From Clitoria ternatea (Eukaryota > Streptophyta > Magnoliopsida > Fabales > Fabaceae), in NCBI GenBank assembly GCA_037962975.1, contig CM075673.1:154772667-154836666 (forward strand): 64,000 nucleotides of DNA, read 5' to 3'. Within the stretch, counting starts at the first letter, position 1; the number at the start of each line of letters is the position of its first letter. The notes beneath the pieces were generated by a model. That model saw only the letters and a program-made list of their open reading frames with translations. It was not told the DNA's origin and searched no databases. A program made the translations under genes and the position numbers. Below are positions 33,139-44,084 of this stretch, one piece after another.

Positions 33139-34037
33139 TTTTATAACATTGTATATAGTGAATTTTTAACATACCAATTATATATTGATGTGTGAATCTA
33201 ATTTTAAATGAAAATATATTGCGCTAGTATTTTGTTATGCTTATTGAATTCATAGTGTTTTGAGAGATACCATAAATTATGGCTTATGATATTGAATGAA
33301 GTGAAATTCCACTGTTCTTATATGGTAATGTTGATCGAATCTAATAGTTAAAAGATAATAAATTTATAAATGAATTTATTTTATTCTTGATGGAGTTATC
33401 GTGAATGAACTTTGATGTTAAGGTTTCCTATGTGTCATAATGACATTGTGCTGCTGAGTAATCTAATTTTAATGAGAATAATTTCTTAAGTGAACTCATT
33501 TTACTCTTATAAAGAGGAGTTGTTACTTAAAATTTATGTAAGACCTGAGTAGCCTAAATCAAAATTGAGGCAAGTTTATTGTTTTGCTTGGTAAAATGTA
33601 AGACTAATTAGCTAAGAAATTTTTTTAGCATATTTCTTTTATGTAAAAGAAATGAGTCTTCCTATAAGTTATACATTATAATTGCTAATAGGAAAAAGAA
33701 ACTAGTATTATTCATTTTGAGACATGCAGGTATATTACTATTATCTAAAGTAGCTATTAAATTATGGGTCAAAATTAATTGGATCTTGCATCTCACAAAG
33801 CAAAAAAAAAAACAAACTAGTAAACTAAACATCTAAAGGAATAAGACTTAAGCCATTTGTAAACTAACGATGATGGGAACTCAACCTTTGTAAGATCCCA
33901 TGAACAAGATTCATGTGGGTAATAACAAATCACTTTGTTAGTCATGCTAGCACAACTATTTTTTTGTTTCTTCCCATGGTGTGTGAGAAGCACTAGAACC
34001 CATTAAATGTGAGGTTAAGCTTATTGTTTTATTTTAT
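33139..34037. other. AT-rich intergenic DNA
   Basis: It begins with the right TSD copy TTTTA and continues the sequence interrupted at 22182. I see no gene or repeat that can be named. Confidence 0.5.
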
Positions 34038-34486
34038 CAGCGTTGAAAAAACTAGACCAAACTGGCTAGTCAAACCATAAAACTGGTGAACCGGCGGGGT
34101 AACTTGGCCAGTTATCTATTTAGATCGAAGATGTAAGTGAACCGGTACAAACCGATGTGAACCGGCCGGTTAAGATAAAAAATTGGTAACCTGACCATGT
34201 TGGATTGAACTGGTCGCGTCATGCATGTATTTTTTTTTGTTTTGTTTTTTAAACTTTAAAACGACGTTATTTCGATGAAAGAACTTTCTCATTATGTAAA
34301 TCAATGGTTAAAATCAGCTTGTTAATGATTTTAGACGGTCATGATTTTAACATCACTTATAATTTCATAATTTCATTTTGAATCATCATTGAGAGTTTGC
34401 TCAAAATCGAAGTGCCTCATCACTATGTGTGACTACATGTTGTATTTATTCGTTGAAGTGCGTCACCTATGGCTATGAGTGAATCC

Positions 34487-34535
<49 letters not shown>

Positions 34536-35023
34536 TTCGCTCGTCTCTCTTATTTAGTAATAAAATTTGCATTTCATTTTATTTTTAATTTACGTAATAA
34601 AGTATCATTCTTTCTCGACATTTATCATTTATATATATATATATGGTGTTTGCATCATGTGGACTAATTTTTCCTTTTTTTAACTTCAATAATATATCAC
34701 CAATTTTATCCACGTTTTGTTTTTTATTTTCATTTTTTATTTTATGTTTTAACTAGTTTTTCAAATATTATCTATGCTTCCTTTTTTTATGATTAGATAT
34801 TAACAAATTATTTTTTAAGCCATATGCTTATGATAGTTTATTTTATGGTATATTTGAAAGAATTTATAAGAATATTTTTACATATATATAAGATAGTTTA
34901 TTAATATTTTAATTTAAACTGATTCATACCGTTCAACTAATGATCCACCGATTCAACCAGTGACTCAATAACTTGACACCTTAACTGAGTCGATGACCAG
35001 TCTAGTTAGTTTTAATAACATTG
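34038..35023. mobile_element. Possible non-autonomous DNA transposon with AACCGG-rich inverted ends
   Basis: The left end reads CAGCGTTGAAAAAACTAGAC, then CCAAACTGG and repeated AACCGG/GAACCGG. The complement of the right end reads CAATGTTATTAAAACTAACT, then AGACTGG and TGAATCGGTGG. The two ends are imperfect inverted repeats over roughly 100 bp. The interior is AT-rich with a (TA)n tract. No clean target duplication is visible. A smaller related fragment may lie at 40600-40700. Confidence 0.4.
34490..34532. repeat. (TA)n microsatellite
   Basis: About 20 TA units; a second short tract is at 34632-34645. Confidence 0.95.
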
Positions 35024-36589
35024 GCGGTGTACGAGAATGCTACTTGATGAAGTTACCTATGAGTGTCAAGTGGAGCCGCTTGCATGAGATTGAGGCATAA
35101 TCTCTAAAGCTCTCATGAAATACTAGGCACACGTATGGCCTATTAACATAAAATGATGACAACGACATTAATTGTGAGGGTAAATGTGACAAATGAGTAC
35201 TAATGTACACTAAATGTCTTTAATTCATTGAAGCTTTGCTTCATAAAGCATTGTATGTCAAGCCTATTTGTCTATGGTTTGGTTCATAATCCAAAAGATA
35301 CCAACTTAATGCATTGTACTCATAATGTTAACTCAATAAAGTTCTTTTTACGTTATAAAATATTTTCTTGAAATCTTTTAAAATATGTAGAGGATTGTTG
35401 TGTAGGTTAATATTTAAAAAAATATCAAGTTCTATTATTATTTTGTGGCTTATCTGAAAAAAATGTAATTTTGTAGTTTTCAAATTTTGAATTGAAAGAT
35501 TACTAATTTTAACAATTATGTTGTTTGAACAATCACATTTTCCTGTCAAAGTTGAGCGGATGTGTTTCCCGCCAATTTTCAAACAGCCACCAATGGAACA
35601 AGTTTGTCTCTTGGAAACAGACACCTTTCCATAGTAGATGTGTCTTTTAGTGAATATCAATCATGCTCTTTCATCTCTTATTTAAAGCACCCTATCAGGT
35701 TTTCAATAATAATATAGCGATCAAACTTTCTCTTTTCCTTCCTTCTGCTAAGGTTACATATAATTCCTTTTTAGTTATGCTCCTGCCTCTTTAGGGTGAA
35801 TGAGACTATTGTATCTTGAGCATTCCGCAATTCAACAAATAAATCTTTTTAGGACAGTGTTAACCCATGCCTTAGTATTTCAATATTTACTAATGTTTTC
35901 CAACCAAATGAACATAGAAAATGAAAATGACATAGAAAAATAATACTTCTTATGATATATTCATCCAGTGAAATAGTCAACGGCATTAAATTTAATTGAT
36001 TAATGTTAGGTTTTAAACTTTTTTAGTTTAATTACCAAAAAACATTAGTCTATGTTTTTACTTTTCACTGTAACAAAACAAAGGTTTAATTACTAAATAG
36101 TATTATAAATATTATTATGGAAAATAATTCAAGGTTCTTAACCAAAAAAAAAGAGAGAAGGTTGAATTATATTTATATTACCTATCCTTTATTGGAACAA
36201 AAATTATAATCTATCTATCCATTATTCACATCCGGCTTGAAACATAAATTTTAGTTATATTTTAAGACACAAATAATTATAAATAAATATAATTTGAAAT
36301 GTTTGTCATGACAAAAATATTTTTTCCTGTATAAACCACGCCTAAAAATGACAAACCACTATAATTCATCAACACATTTCAAACTTATCTCAAATTAAAA
36401 ACAAATAGTCCAAGAAAAAGATTTTCACGCCTGTTATCAATTGGAACTTCAAAATAATCTGAACTTCAATTCCAAGCAAATCCAAACATCAGTTCTCAAA
36501 GGACACTATATATCTTTATGAATTGTAAAAAAATCCATAACTATGAAAAGGATATTTGAATATTTAGGTATTTTTTATAGAAAAAGCCA
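35024..36589. other. Intergenic DNA without recognisable features
   Basis: AT-rich. The 110-aa minus frame at 35328-35660 has no domain, biased Ile/Lys/Asn content and no supporting context, so I treat it as chance. Confidence 0.5.
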
Positions 36590-37046
36590 AAAAGCATATT
36601 ATTTCATAAGCTAATGAATATGAGAAGTAGTCAATACACCAACTGCATGATCCCTTGAATAAAAACCATGATGTTCAATCTCATGAGCATGCAAATCTTA
36701 AAACTACAGCAAGCCCCGACAAGGTACAACACGCTGCCTTGCCCTAACCACATAATTGCTATTATAAAATTCTAATGGATTTATATATGGTGGCCTCTAA
36801 AGCTTGTGTTAGAACCTCTTCTGAACCTTGCAAGCATGAAATCACTTCAACATTGCTTGTCAGAAAGTGGCCATTGATTTCATCGCTTCGCAAAGAGTGA
36901 CTTTAGACAACGAGAACGTACCAGTAGAATAGAGGAAGATATTTGCTAGCGAGCTTTACAAATAGAAGCACCATATCCAAGAACTAACAACCCTTCCTTG
37001 ATGATCTTTCCACTTCAATTATCTCTGTGCTTGCAGATCTTGTTAC
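36590..37046 (-). pseudogene. Possible terminal exon and 3' UTR of an unidentified gene (fragment)
   Basis: On the minus strand, a good acceptor (TTTCACATATGCAG ending at 37047) precedes a short open segment ending in ..EIIEVERSSRKGC and a stop near 36989. After it come about 400 bp of balanced-composition sequence with AATAAT-like signals near 36597, as in a plant 3' UTR. No upstream exon is recognisable before 38086, so this may be a relic or a captured piece. I do not recognise the protein. Confidence 0.25.
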
Positions 37047-38086
37047 CTGCATATGTGAAAGAAAGAAAAATTACAGTGATTGCGTGGAAGATGAAAATAA
37101 CCAAAGAAGGAATCAGAAGGAGAAAATAAATGTCAAGAGAAATTTTCACCACATAAGTTTGAGTTTGCGCCCATCCAAGAAATAGTCCTATAGTAATATA
37201 TGTCATATAAAGATCCCGGTAAACTGACAAATATATTTGATCCCGTCGGGGTATGGAGGTTACCAGATCTAGACATATAATGATTCGGTCGGTATGTAAT
37301 GATTTGACCGGTATAAATATAATTTGATTCGTATGAGGCTTATTTAATTTGAGTTCAATTTGGTGTCCTTCCAAGGTGAATTGTGAAATATAGTGTCATC
37401 TCATGTGTGTTAAATGAGTGGTTTTTATAAAAGTTGAGAAATGATTCTTTGCCTTGATTCCAACACTTTTCCGTAGAGTTCGGAGAAAGCTGATACAGGT
37501 GCATAAAATTTGTGATACAGTTGTAGATATTAACCAATGTACTCCTAATATGAATCTCAGCCTTTATTTTATATCACTCTGTTAGTAATACTAATTATCA
37601 AGGGCTCCATGGAGAACAATACTATGTGAGTTATTTAAATAGCGGATATAGTCATTTAGTTATCGATATAGACTTTATGATATTGAGGCCCGAATTAGTA
37701 TTCATCTTCATATGTGTATCATATAATCCAAGATCCCCATAAATTGATAACTACAAATATAAGATATTTCCCCTCCGATTAAGATTACACCAAGCAAAGT
37801 TGAGAAAAGTACAAATAATTACCAAAAGATGAAATTTCCTTTTGAAATACGGATGTGGTAGTTTCTAAGGATTTTAACTGTGATAATCAAATCCCTTATC
37901 TCCTCACCAAAAAGATGGGAAAGTAGTTAAATGTAATGAACATGCACGTGAAGGCCATACTCTATAAAACCAAGGCCTATATTGCATTGAAAATTATTTG
38001 TCCCAAAAATCATAAGATATTATGGAATTGAGCCACTAAAGTCATCAAGACATCAAGTCATTAGAGCAGCCAATGTAAATAAGCCA
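37047..38086. other. Intergenic DNA with a weak direct repeat
   Basis: Two loosely similar stretches (around AAGATCCCGGTAAACTGACA at 37207 and AAGATCCCCATAAATTGATA at 37730) might be ends of a small old element. No frame looks real; the 119-aa minus frame 37015-37374 has no domain. Confidence 0.35.
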
Positions 38087-38293
38087 TTAAAGCTTTTAGC
38101 AATGGTAACCTATTAGTTTGTTAATAAATTAGTTAGTTTGTTATAATCAGTTAGTTAGTTAGTTTGTTAATTGGTTAGTCTTTCCTAGCCTATAAATAAA
38201 TGTAATCTTCTCTTGTATAATCTTTTAATATGAATTCACACACTTATGTGTTTGGCTCTCTATTCTTTTCTTCTTTTACTCAAACTTTAAACA
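38087..38293 (+). repeat. 5' LTR of the gene-capture element
   Basis: About 207 bp. TATAAATAAATGTAATC near 38202 is a likely TATA region, and ACTCAAACTTTAAACA is the end. The start is degenerate; the TSD match places it at 38087. Confidence 0.7.
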
Positions 38294-38305
38294 TGGTATC
38301 AAAGT
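38294..38305 (+). other. Degenerate primer binding site (tRNA-Met)
   Basis: TGGTATCAAAGT differs from TGGTATCAGAGC at two positions and lies immediately after the LTR. Confidence 0.75.
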
Positions 38306-38534
38306 TAGAGAAACAATCCATTTTCTGTTAGGAACCATTTTTTCAACCAAGCTTCCATGGCCGCCACTTGTATCAAGAAAAGCTTTCTAAATCTTCCACC
38401 CCTACATGCAACTATATACGATCCTTCTTTGTTTATCCTTGTGCATTTGATCATCTTTCATCTATGGAGATTAACAAAAAGGAGACGAAGTTCAACCCTC
38501 TAAAATCCTACAAAAGTTGAACTAGAATGGAAAT

Positions 38535-39185
38535 CAGCACCTTATCTATTCGTTTTTGGTGATGGTTGTGTTTCTGTTGAAATTTCCCCAAAATCCCGCA
38601 TCAACGCTCACAAAGTCCCCATCCCTCATCCATTCACCTCTACCTTCTCTGAACACTGCCTTAGCATCAACGATAGGATTAACAAGGCCTGCACCTCCAA
38701 AGTCCAAGATCCAATCGGAGTTTATCCCTATCGCGAAGGTTCCCAAGCTCTCAAAACTTGCCTCCAATTCTTGTCCCTTTGAGGTGAAGCACAAACTCTG
38801 CAATTCCTACAACCTTTTTTTTATCGACAAGAGCATCGTTCCACTCCTCCCGAGGTTGCTCGAGAAGTTCTTCTATAAGAAGAGGAAGCTTCCGGTGTCG
38901 ATTGAGAAGAACAACTAGAAGAAGCCCTGGGCATTCTTCTCTGTGATGTTGTTCTTAAGGATCGACATATATAGTGTGATTAGGGTTGTGAAGGTGGGAA
39001 TGAATAGGAATAAGATTGTGGAGAATATCGTTGCGACTATTCAAGGAATTGTCGAGGTTGTTCTGAAGAATTAGGCGAATATTAAGTTGTTTCATGTTAA
39101 GTTGTTAGAGTCTATTGCATTGCCAATTTTTCAGGTGATTCTTGATTTGAAGTTGAGGGTTGAGGGGATGGTGAAACTAGTGATT
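38535..39185 (+). pseudogene. Ribosomal protein L1-domain (UTP30/RSL1D1-like) pseudogene, captured
   Basis: Translated pieces match plant nucleolar ribosomal-L1-domain proteins, which act in ribosome biogenesis. In order these are FLLKFPQNP, then in another frame INAHKVPIPHPF, then IPIAKVPKLSKL, CPFEVKHKLCNSYNLFFIDK, IVPLLPRLLEKFFYKKRKLPV, VVKVGMNRNKIVENI, and FHVKLLESIALPIFQ. At least two frameshifts and stops at about 38916 and 39072 break it. No introns are evident, consistent with capture from mRNA. The protein's charged C-terminal tail is missing; it gives way to the PPR fragment near 39200. Confidence 0.75.
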
Positions 39186-39229
39186 CGAGTGACGATAGCA
39201 CAGGAAAGAAGAAGAAAGGGAGGATTCAT

Positions 39230-39770
39230 AAAAGCAAAGTCAGTCTATCAACCAAGTTATCTATGGAAGGGCAACGATTTGGTCCCTGTTTTGGGATTTT
39301 TCACATGGGCAAAGTCTCAAATAGGTTATGAGCATTCCCCTCAATTGTACAATTTGATGGTTAACATCTTGGGGAAATCAAAAATCTTTGATCGTATATG
39401 GGGGTTGATAGAGGAAATGAAATAACTTGAAGGGTATGCGACTTTGGATACAATGTCTAAGGTAATTAGAAGGCTTGCGAAGGCTTCAAGCATCAAGATG
39501 TTATTAATGCATTTAGAAGAATGGGTGAGTTTGGTGTAGAGAAAGACACTGTTGCTTTGAATGTGCTCTTGGATGCCTTGGTGAAAGGAGATAGTGTTGA
39601 GCATGTCTGCAATGCTCTTTTAGAGTTCAAGAGTCTGATTCCATTGAATTATTATTCTTTCAATGTTTTGATCCATGGATGGTGTAAAGCTGGAAGACTA
39701 AAGGATGTTTATGATGTGTTTAAGGATATGGAATATGTTGCTACCATTACTGTCAACCCTTTGATTGCTC
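39230..39770 (+). pseudogene. Pentatricopeptide-repeat (PPR) protein fragment, captured
   Basis: The sequence encodes typical P-class PPR text: VLGFFTWAKSQIGYEHSPQL, YNLMVNILGKSK, LDTMSKVIRRLAKAS, then after a frame change MGEFGVEKDTVALNVLLDAL and YYSFNVLIHGWCKAGRLKD. These are parts of about four 35-residue repeats of an organelle RNA-binding protein (At3g22670-like in style). A stop at 39423-39425 and a frameshift near 39500 break it, and both ends are missing. It lies directly behind the L1 fragment in the same orientation, inside the LTR element. Confidence 0.8.
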
Positions 39771-39969
39771 TACTAATGCTTGAATCTTGCGCTACTTTAA
39801 ACTCTGGAGATGCTATTATGCAAAATGGTTCTACCAGCATGGTTGGCCAGTGTGTCACTTAGCTTGCAAAATCTCGTGGCATTCATAACATCAATATCAT
39901 AATCACATATTAAAGCTTTTAATGTTTCAAACTAATAATTTGATATCCAATTATTAGTTTGAGGGGAGA

Positions 39970-40193
39970 TGTTAGAGTTGGTAGCCTATTAGTTTGTTAT
40001 AATTGATTAATTAGTTTGTTAATAGATTAGTTAGTTTGTTATAATCAGTTGGTTAGTTTGTTTGTTAATTGGTTAGTCTCTCCTAACATATAAATAAATA
40101 TACTCTTCTCTTCTACAAACAATCTTTCAATATGAATTAACACATTTATGTTTTTGACTCTATCCTTTTCCTCCTCTACTCAAAATTTCAACA
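39970..40193 (+). repeat. 3' LTR of the gene-capture element
   Basis: 224 bp, TGTTAGAGTTGG...TTTCAACA. It contains TATAAATAAATATAC, matching the left LTR with a few indels, and follows a GAGGGGAGA purine tract. Confidence 0.8.
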
Positions 40194-42174
40194 AGCCATA
40201 TGACTTATGAATAGTAAAAAGAGGAGCGAGAAAAACTCTCCTTTGTATTTTTTATAGATTGGAAAATTTTGTAATATATGCGTGTTGTAAAAAGTTTGAG
40301 CTATGGTTTATGCGTTAATTGTACTAATTAAGAAAATCATAATTTTTAATCAACCATTCAAATGTCCAACTTGTGAAAATCCCTTCTCTGAAACTGTCTT
40401 AAGGTCATTCTCGTACTAATAGTATTTATTGAAACACTTGATGAGCTAAACGTGATTTTATTTTCTTGATAGATTTAAATTACTTGTAAATGTGAATCAC
40501 ATTGTAAAGAATGCAACATTTGTGATCTAGGATCAAGAATGTGTTGAATTGTTTAATGAATGAGTACGTGAGCTTCTACACTAACATAAGTTGTGCATTT
40601 AATCACGGTCTTTAAAATCAAACTGATCATTGAACCATCGGAGTTTTGGTTTAAGGTTTAATTATCCAGTCATTGTCGAATTATGGATGAACCAGCCTTA
40701 ATATAATAATATTACTTTTTAAAAATATTTATATAACTTATGTCAAAAAAAATTTTAAAAAATTAAACTCCTTCAATTTTATAGTAATAAGAAATGTAGA
40801 ATTTAAGAAGTTCCAACATTTCATCCTAAATGATATATATATACCATACCATTTAAATTGAACCAAAAAAAAGAAAGAAAAGAAGATCTACATGACATAC
40901 ATTGTTACCTAACAAAAGAGAAGCCAATTCATCTTACTCAATGATAGCGTGAGCTTTAAAGCCAAATAAAAATAATTATATCAATATTGAATAGTATAAT
41001 GAAATTATAAGTCAATATTCCGTAGAAATTATTATATGGTCTAAGACACTACATTATTAATGGTTTCATCCAATCCAATGAGTATTTGACAAATATAGGA
41101 ATTGATATTCTATAGTATAATGAAATTATAGGTGAGAAAAAGAAATAAAATACAAGTGTGTGTGTCTATATATATTAAATAAATATTTTTACTTTGAGAA
41201 CAATATTCAAAAAATAAAAACACAAAATATGATGGCTAATTAAAATGTGCAAATCCAAGTGTTGAAGTAACAACTTTATCGCCAAATACACTTCACAAAT
41301 AATTTTATGTAAGATGCACAAACAACTACTTCACTCTTAGATGGCTATATTTAAAAGACACGTTTATATGCATGCAATTCAAGACATGTTTTAGCACTAA
41401 TTCACTACATTCTCTCTTACCCCAATGGATGGGTGTTGGGAGACTATCTTCCCATCTTTATCCTTTTTTGTATCTGGTCATGATTAGAGTATTATGAATG
41501 TTTAATGTGTTTAGTTTTCCTCTTATGTCGAAATAAATCCTATAGTGATAGGGATACGGTGAATACTAATCCCTTTTGAAACCTTTTAAGGTTCTTTATT
41601 CAATTATGTTTATGATTTTACTTTCTTGATCTAATCCTAGGTTAGGATTTGATAAACATTTCTCCACCGTTAATTAATGAGTATCTAGACAGACCATTCT
41701 AGCGTTCCTTAGTGGAACTAGGAGATAAAGTGAGTGTTCAAGGGGAAACCATAGATACTTGGTAATGTTTATTACACTTCTGGTTAGTGATTGAATTTAC
41801 AAGACTGCTTAAATCTTTATGAATTTTTTTACATGACTTATTCTTATCTAAAAGGTAGATTATTATTGATGCATGGCCAAATGATGTTCAATAATATTAG
41901 CACGTGTGCCCGGTAATCAAACTTAGCATGATTAAATTAGGAACTGTAACAATCAAGAGAAATCATAGTAGGATCTAAACCTTCTGACTTACAAAATATA
42001 TTTATTCACTCATTGGGAAAATAGTCTTTTCTTTTTATTTTATTTTCTTTACTTATTTTTTATTTATTTTCTGCTAAATTGCTTTTAAATAACTCTTTTG
42101 ATTTGCTTAACATTCGAAAAACATTGGTAACAACTAATTTCAATTAGACTCTTTGTGGGTTCAATACTTAGGGT
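40194..42174. other. AT-rich intergenic DNA, possibly including old gypsy LTR or leader sequence
   Basis: 40600-40700 has a fragment with CATTGAACCATCGGAG resembling the AACCGG-type element at 34038. Around 42125-42170, GACTCTTTGTGGGTTCAATA resembles text near the primer region of some legume gypsy elements. No coding sequence is seen. Confidence 0.35.
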
Positions 42175-42374
42175 CTTATACCATTTGTATATGTTTACTT
42201 GATCTCCTTTTAACAACTTATGCATTTTATTATCATTTCGAATTGGATGACCCACTAATCCAATTGACAGAGAATTATAAATGGATCAATTTTTTTGATT
42301 TTTACTGGAGATTCGGAATAGATGGACTTTCTTTAGGGCCTATTTTACTGACGGGATTTATTACCACTTTAGTG
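42175..42374 (+). pseudogene. ndhD: Plastid ndhD fragment in the nuclear genome (NUPT)
   Basis: The frame YTICICLLDLLLTTYAFYYHF ... DDPLIQLTENYKWINFFDFYWRFGIDGLSLGPILLTGFITTL matches the N-terminal part of the plastid NAD(P)H dehydrogenase subunit 4. Similarity begins near 42175 and stops abruptly after ITTL at about 42374. Only about 65 of roughly 500 residues are present, so this is a short nuclear insertion of plastid DNA and is non-functional. It abuts the truncated Tat-lineage element directly. Confidence 0.88.
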
Positions 42375-42861
42375 CTTGCCCATGAGTGTGAAGACTTGGT
42401 CTTACTTTAAAATCATTTTCTAAAATTATTATTTCTTTTATATTGGTAAACACACAACAACATGCCAATGATAGACCACCCAGGGCATATCAGAGGCTTT
42501 CCAAGAAAAAAATGACCTTATTATCTCTCAAGAATTTACCCAATCTGCCTTTCAAGTAACTCAAAAAAGACTTTTCAATCTTGGTAGTTTGTCCCTCTTC
42601 ATCTCCATTATGGATTAGTTCTAAATCGTCTTTTAGTTTGACACTTAACATCCTTTATTTTCTATCAGTCAACTTTGACATTATGATAGAACTAGTTCTA
42701 ACAGCTTTCTCTTAGGTGGATTTTTAGGAGGTACAACCTTAAGAAAAGCCTTATAGATCTTTAGCCTTTCCTAGAATAGTCTCATTCCTCCTTTTTAATT
42801 ACCTTAGATGGTTATCATTTCACTCTTTTAGCCCAAAAGGTTCATGGCCAAGTATGTAGTG
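42375..42861 (-). pseudogene. Tat-lineage gypsy protease-RT linker (element B, distal part)
   Basis: The minus strand reads KAFLKVVPPKNPPKRKLLEL (near 42730), then an EIIRSFFSWKASDMPW segment near 42500, equivalent to the conserved (FAW).ADMPG motif just before RT. Many stops are present. It continues the frame of 47034-47760 across the inserted solo LTR and is cut at 42374 by the plastid fragment. Confidence 0.6.
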
Positions 42862-42998
42862 TGTAACATGCCGTGTGTTTTATTTATTTAAAAAGAATAA
42901 ATGTATGTGCAAATGAATTTAAATTATGATGACATAAGAAAGCGAAGTAATGATATGGGTTAAGGATGGATTTAAAAGGGGAAATCATGGTTTTTACC

Positions 42999-43045
42999 TG
43001 ACGCGTAGCGTCAAGGTACAAATTTATATCTGACGCGTAGCGTTA
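42999..43045. repeat. Two copies of the palindrome TGACGCGTAGCGTCA
   Basis: 42999-43013 is a perfect 6-bp inverted repeat around GTA, and 43031-43045 ends GTTA instead of GTCA. A third copy, TGGCGCGTAGCGTCA, is at 46810-46824, followed by TGACGCG at 46828. TGACG is the core bound by plant TGA-type bZIP factors. Confidence 0.7.
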
Positions 43046-44084
43046 ACTTTGCAATTAGAATTAAAACCCCACAGTGACAGCAACACAAGTTAAAAGCAAA
43101 AACAAAGTCTTGAACCCTTTCTCTTTTTTCTTTCTTCTCTTGAAGCTCTAGAAGTTAATTGGAGCCAAATCTTGGTTGGAATTCAAATTAATCACGAATG
43201 AGAAGCAGGAAACTCGAGGTAAATGCGTGAGATCTTTTAATTTTAATTTCTATGGGAGTTTCCTTCTTTTACTTGCTTTTCTTGTGGAAGCAAGGGAACC
43301 TTGAAATTTAAGATTCTAAACCGGTTAAAGAGTCTTTTAAGGCTTTTAAATAGAAGATTAAGTGATAGAATTGGTTTACGCTTTGTGTAGGTTACAAACG
43401 GAGTATCAAAAGCTCAATGAAAGTCAAGCTTTCTTAAGATAATCATCGGTTTTGATGATGGTAAGCTTATAAAGCCTTAAGAAGTTATTTTCAAGTGATT
43501 CCTTGAATTAAATTGAGATTTTAGCAGTTGAATTCCTAAACCTCTTCTTAATTCTTGCATTTTTAGTGCTTTGGCGTGTCAGATCTTACGATTAAGGGAA
43601 ATAACAACAGAAGTGATGTAAGAGGAGTTTTAATGAGCAATTAGTTAAGATTTTAAGATTTTCATATTATGAGATAAAAATTTGTGTGTATGCGAGAGTG
43701 TTGTTTGAAAATATATATGTAGTTTGGATTTGATATTAATTTATAATGAGTTAATAAATATGATTGATGTAATAATAATGGTTGCAATGAGAAAGTATTG
43801 AGTGGTGACTAAAATGAGGTTTATGAGATATATGAGGTGTTTATAAGAAAAGGATGAGTAGTGATTGTGAGATATGTAATTATGATGAAATTGTATTGAT
43901 GTTATTCATTATATGATAAAATGAAAAATGTGATGAAAGTTAAGGAGTATTTTGTGCCTATAATAGCTTATGAAAAATGGTAATGGAATATTAAGATATA
44001 TGTTATATTGTTGATATGGAATTTATGTTAGAGGATGACTTGATTGGGATCTGCAATGGAAGATGGCTTTTATGACATGATATG

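Larger units (their letters stand above)
38087..40193 (+). mobile_element. Small LTR retroelement carrying fragments of two host genes, TSD AGCCA
   Basis: Short LTRs (38087-38293 and 39970-40193) share a GTTTGTTATAATCAGTTRGT core and TATAAATAAATRTA. The left LTR ends AAACA and is followed at 38294 by TGGTATCAAAG, a tRNA-Met primer site with changes. A polypurine tract (GAGGGGAGA) precedes the right LTR. AGCCA flanks both sides (38082-38086 and 40194-40198). The interior has no gag or pol. It contains a ribosomal-L1-domain pseudogene followed by a PPR pseudogene, both in the element's sense direction. This fits a non-autonomous, probably copia-type element that captured host transcripts. Confidence 0.8.

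Noticed and set aside
35328..35660. 110-aa minus-strand ORF as a small secreted protein
   Set aside because: There is no signal peptide, domain, promoter or coding composition; it is AT-rich chance.
38546..38803. 85-aa minus-strand ORF over the L1 pseudogene
   Set aside because: It is antisense to a recognisable L1-domain sequence, so it is a shadow frame.
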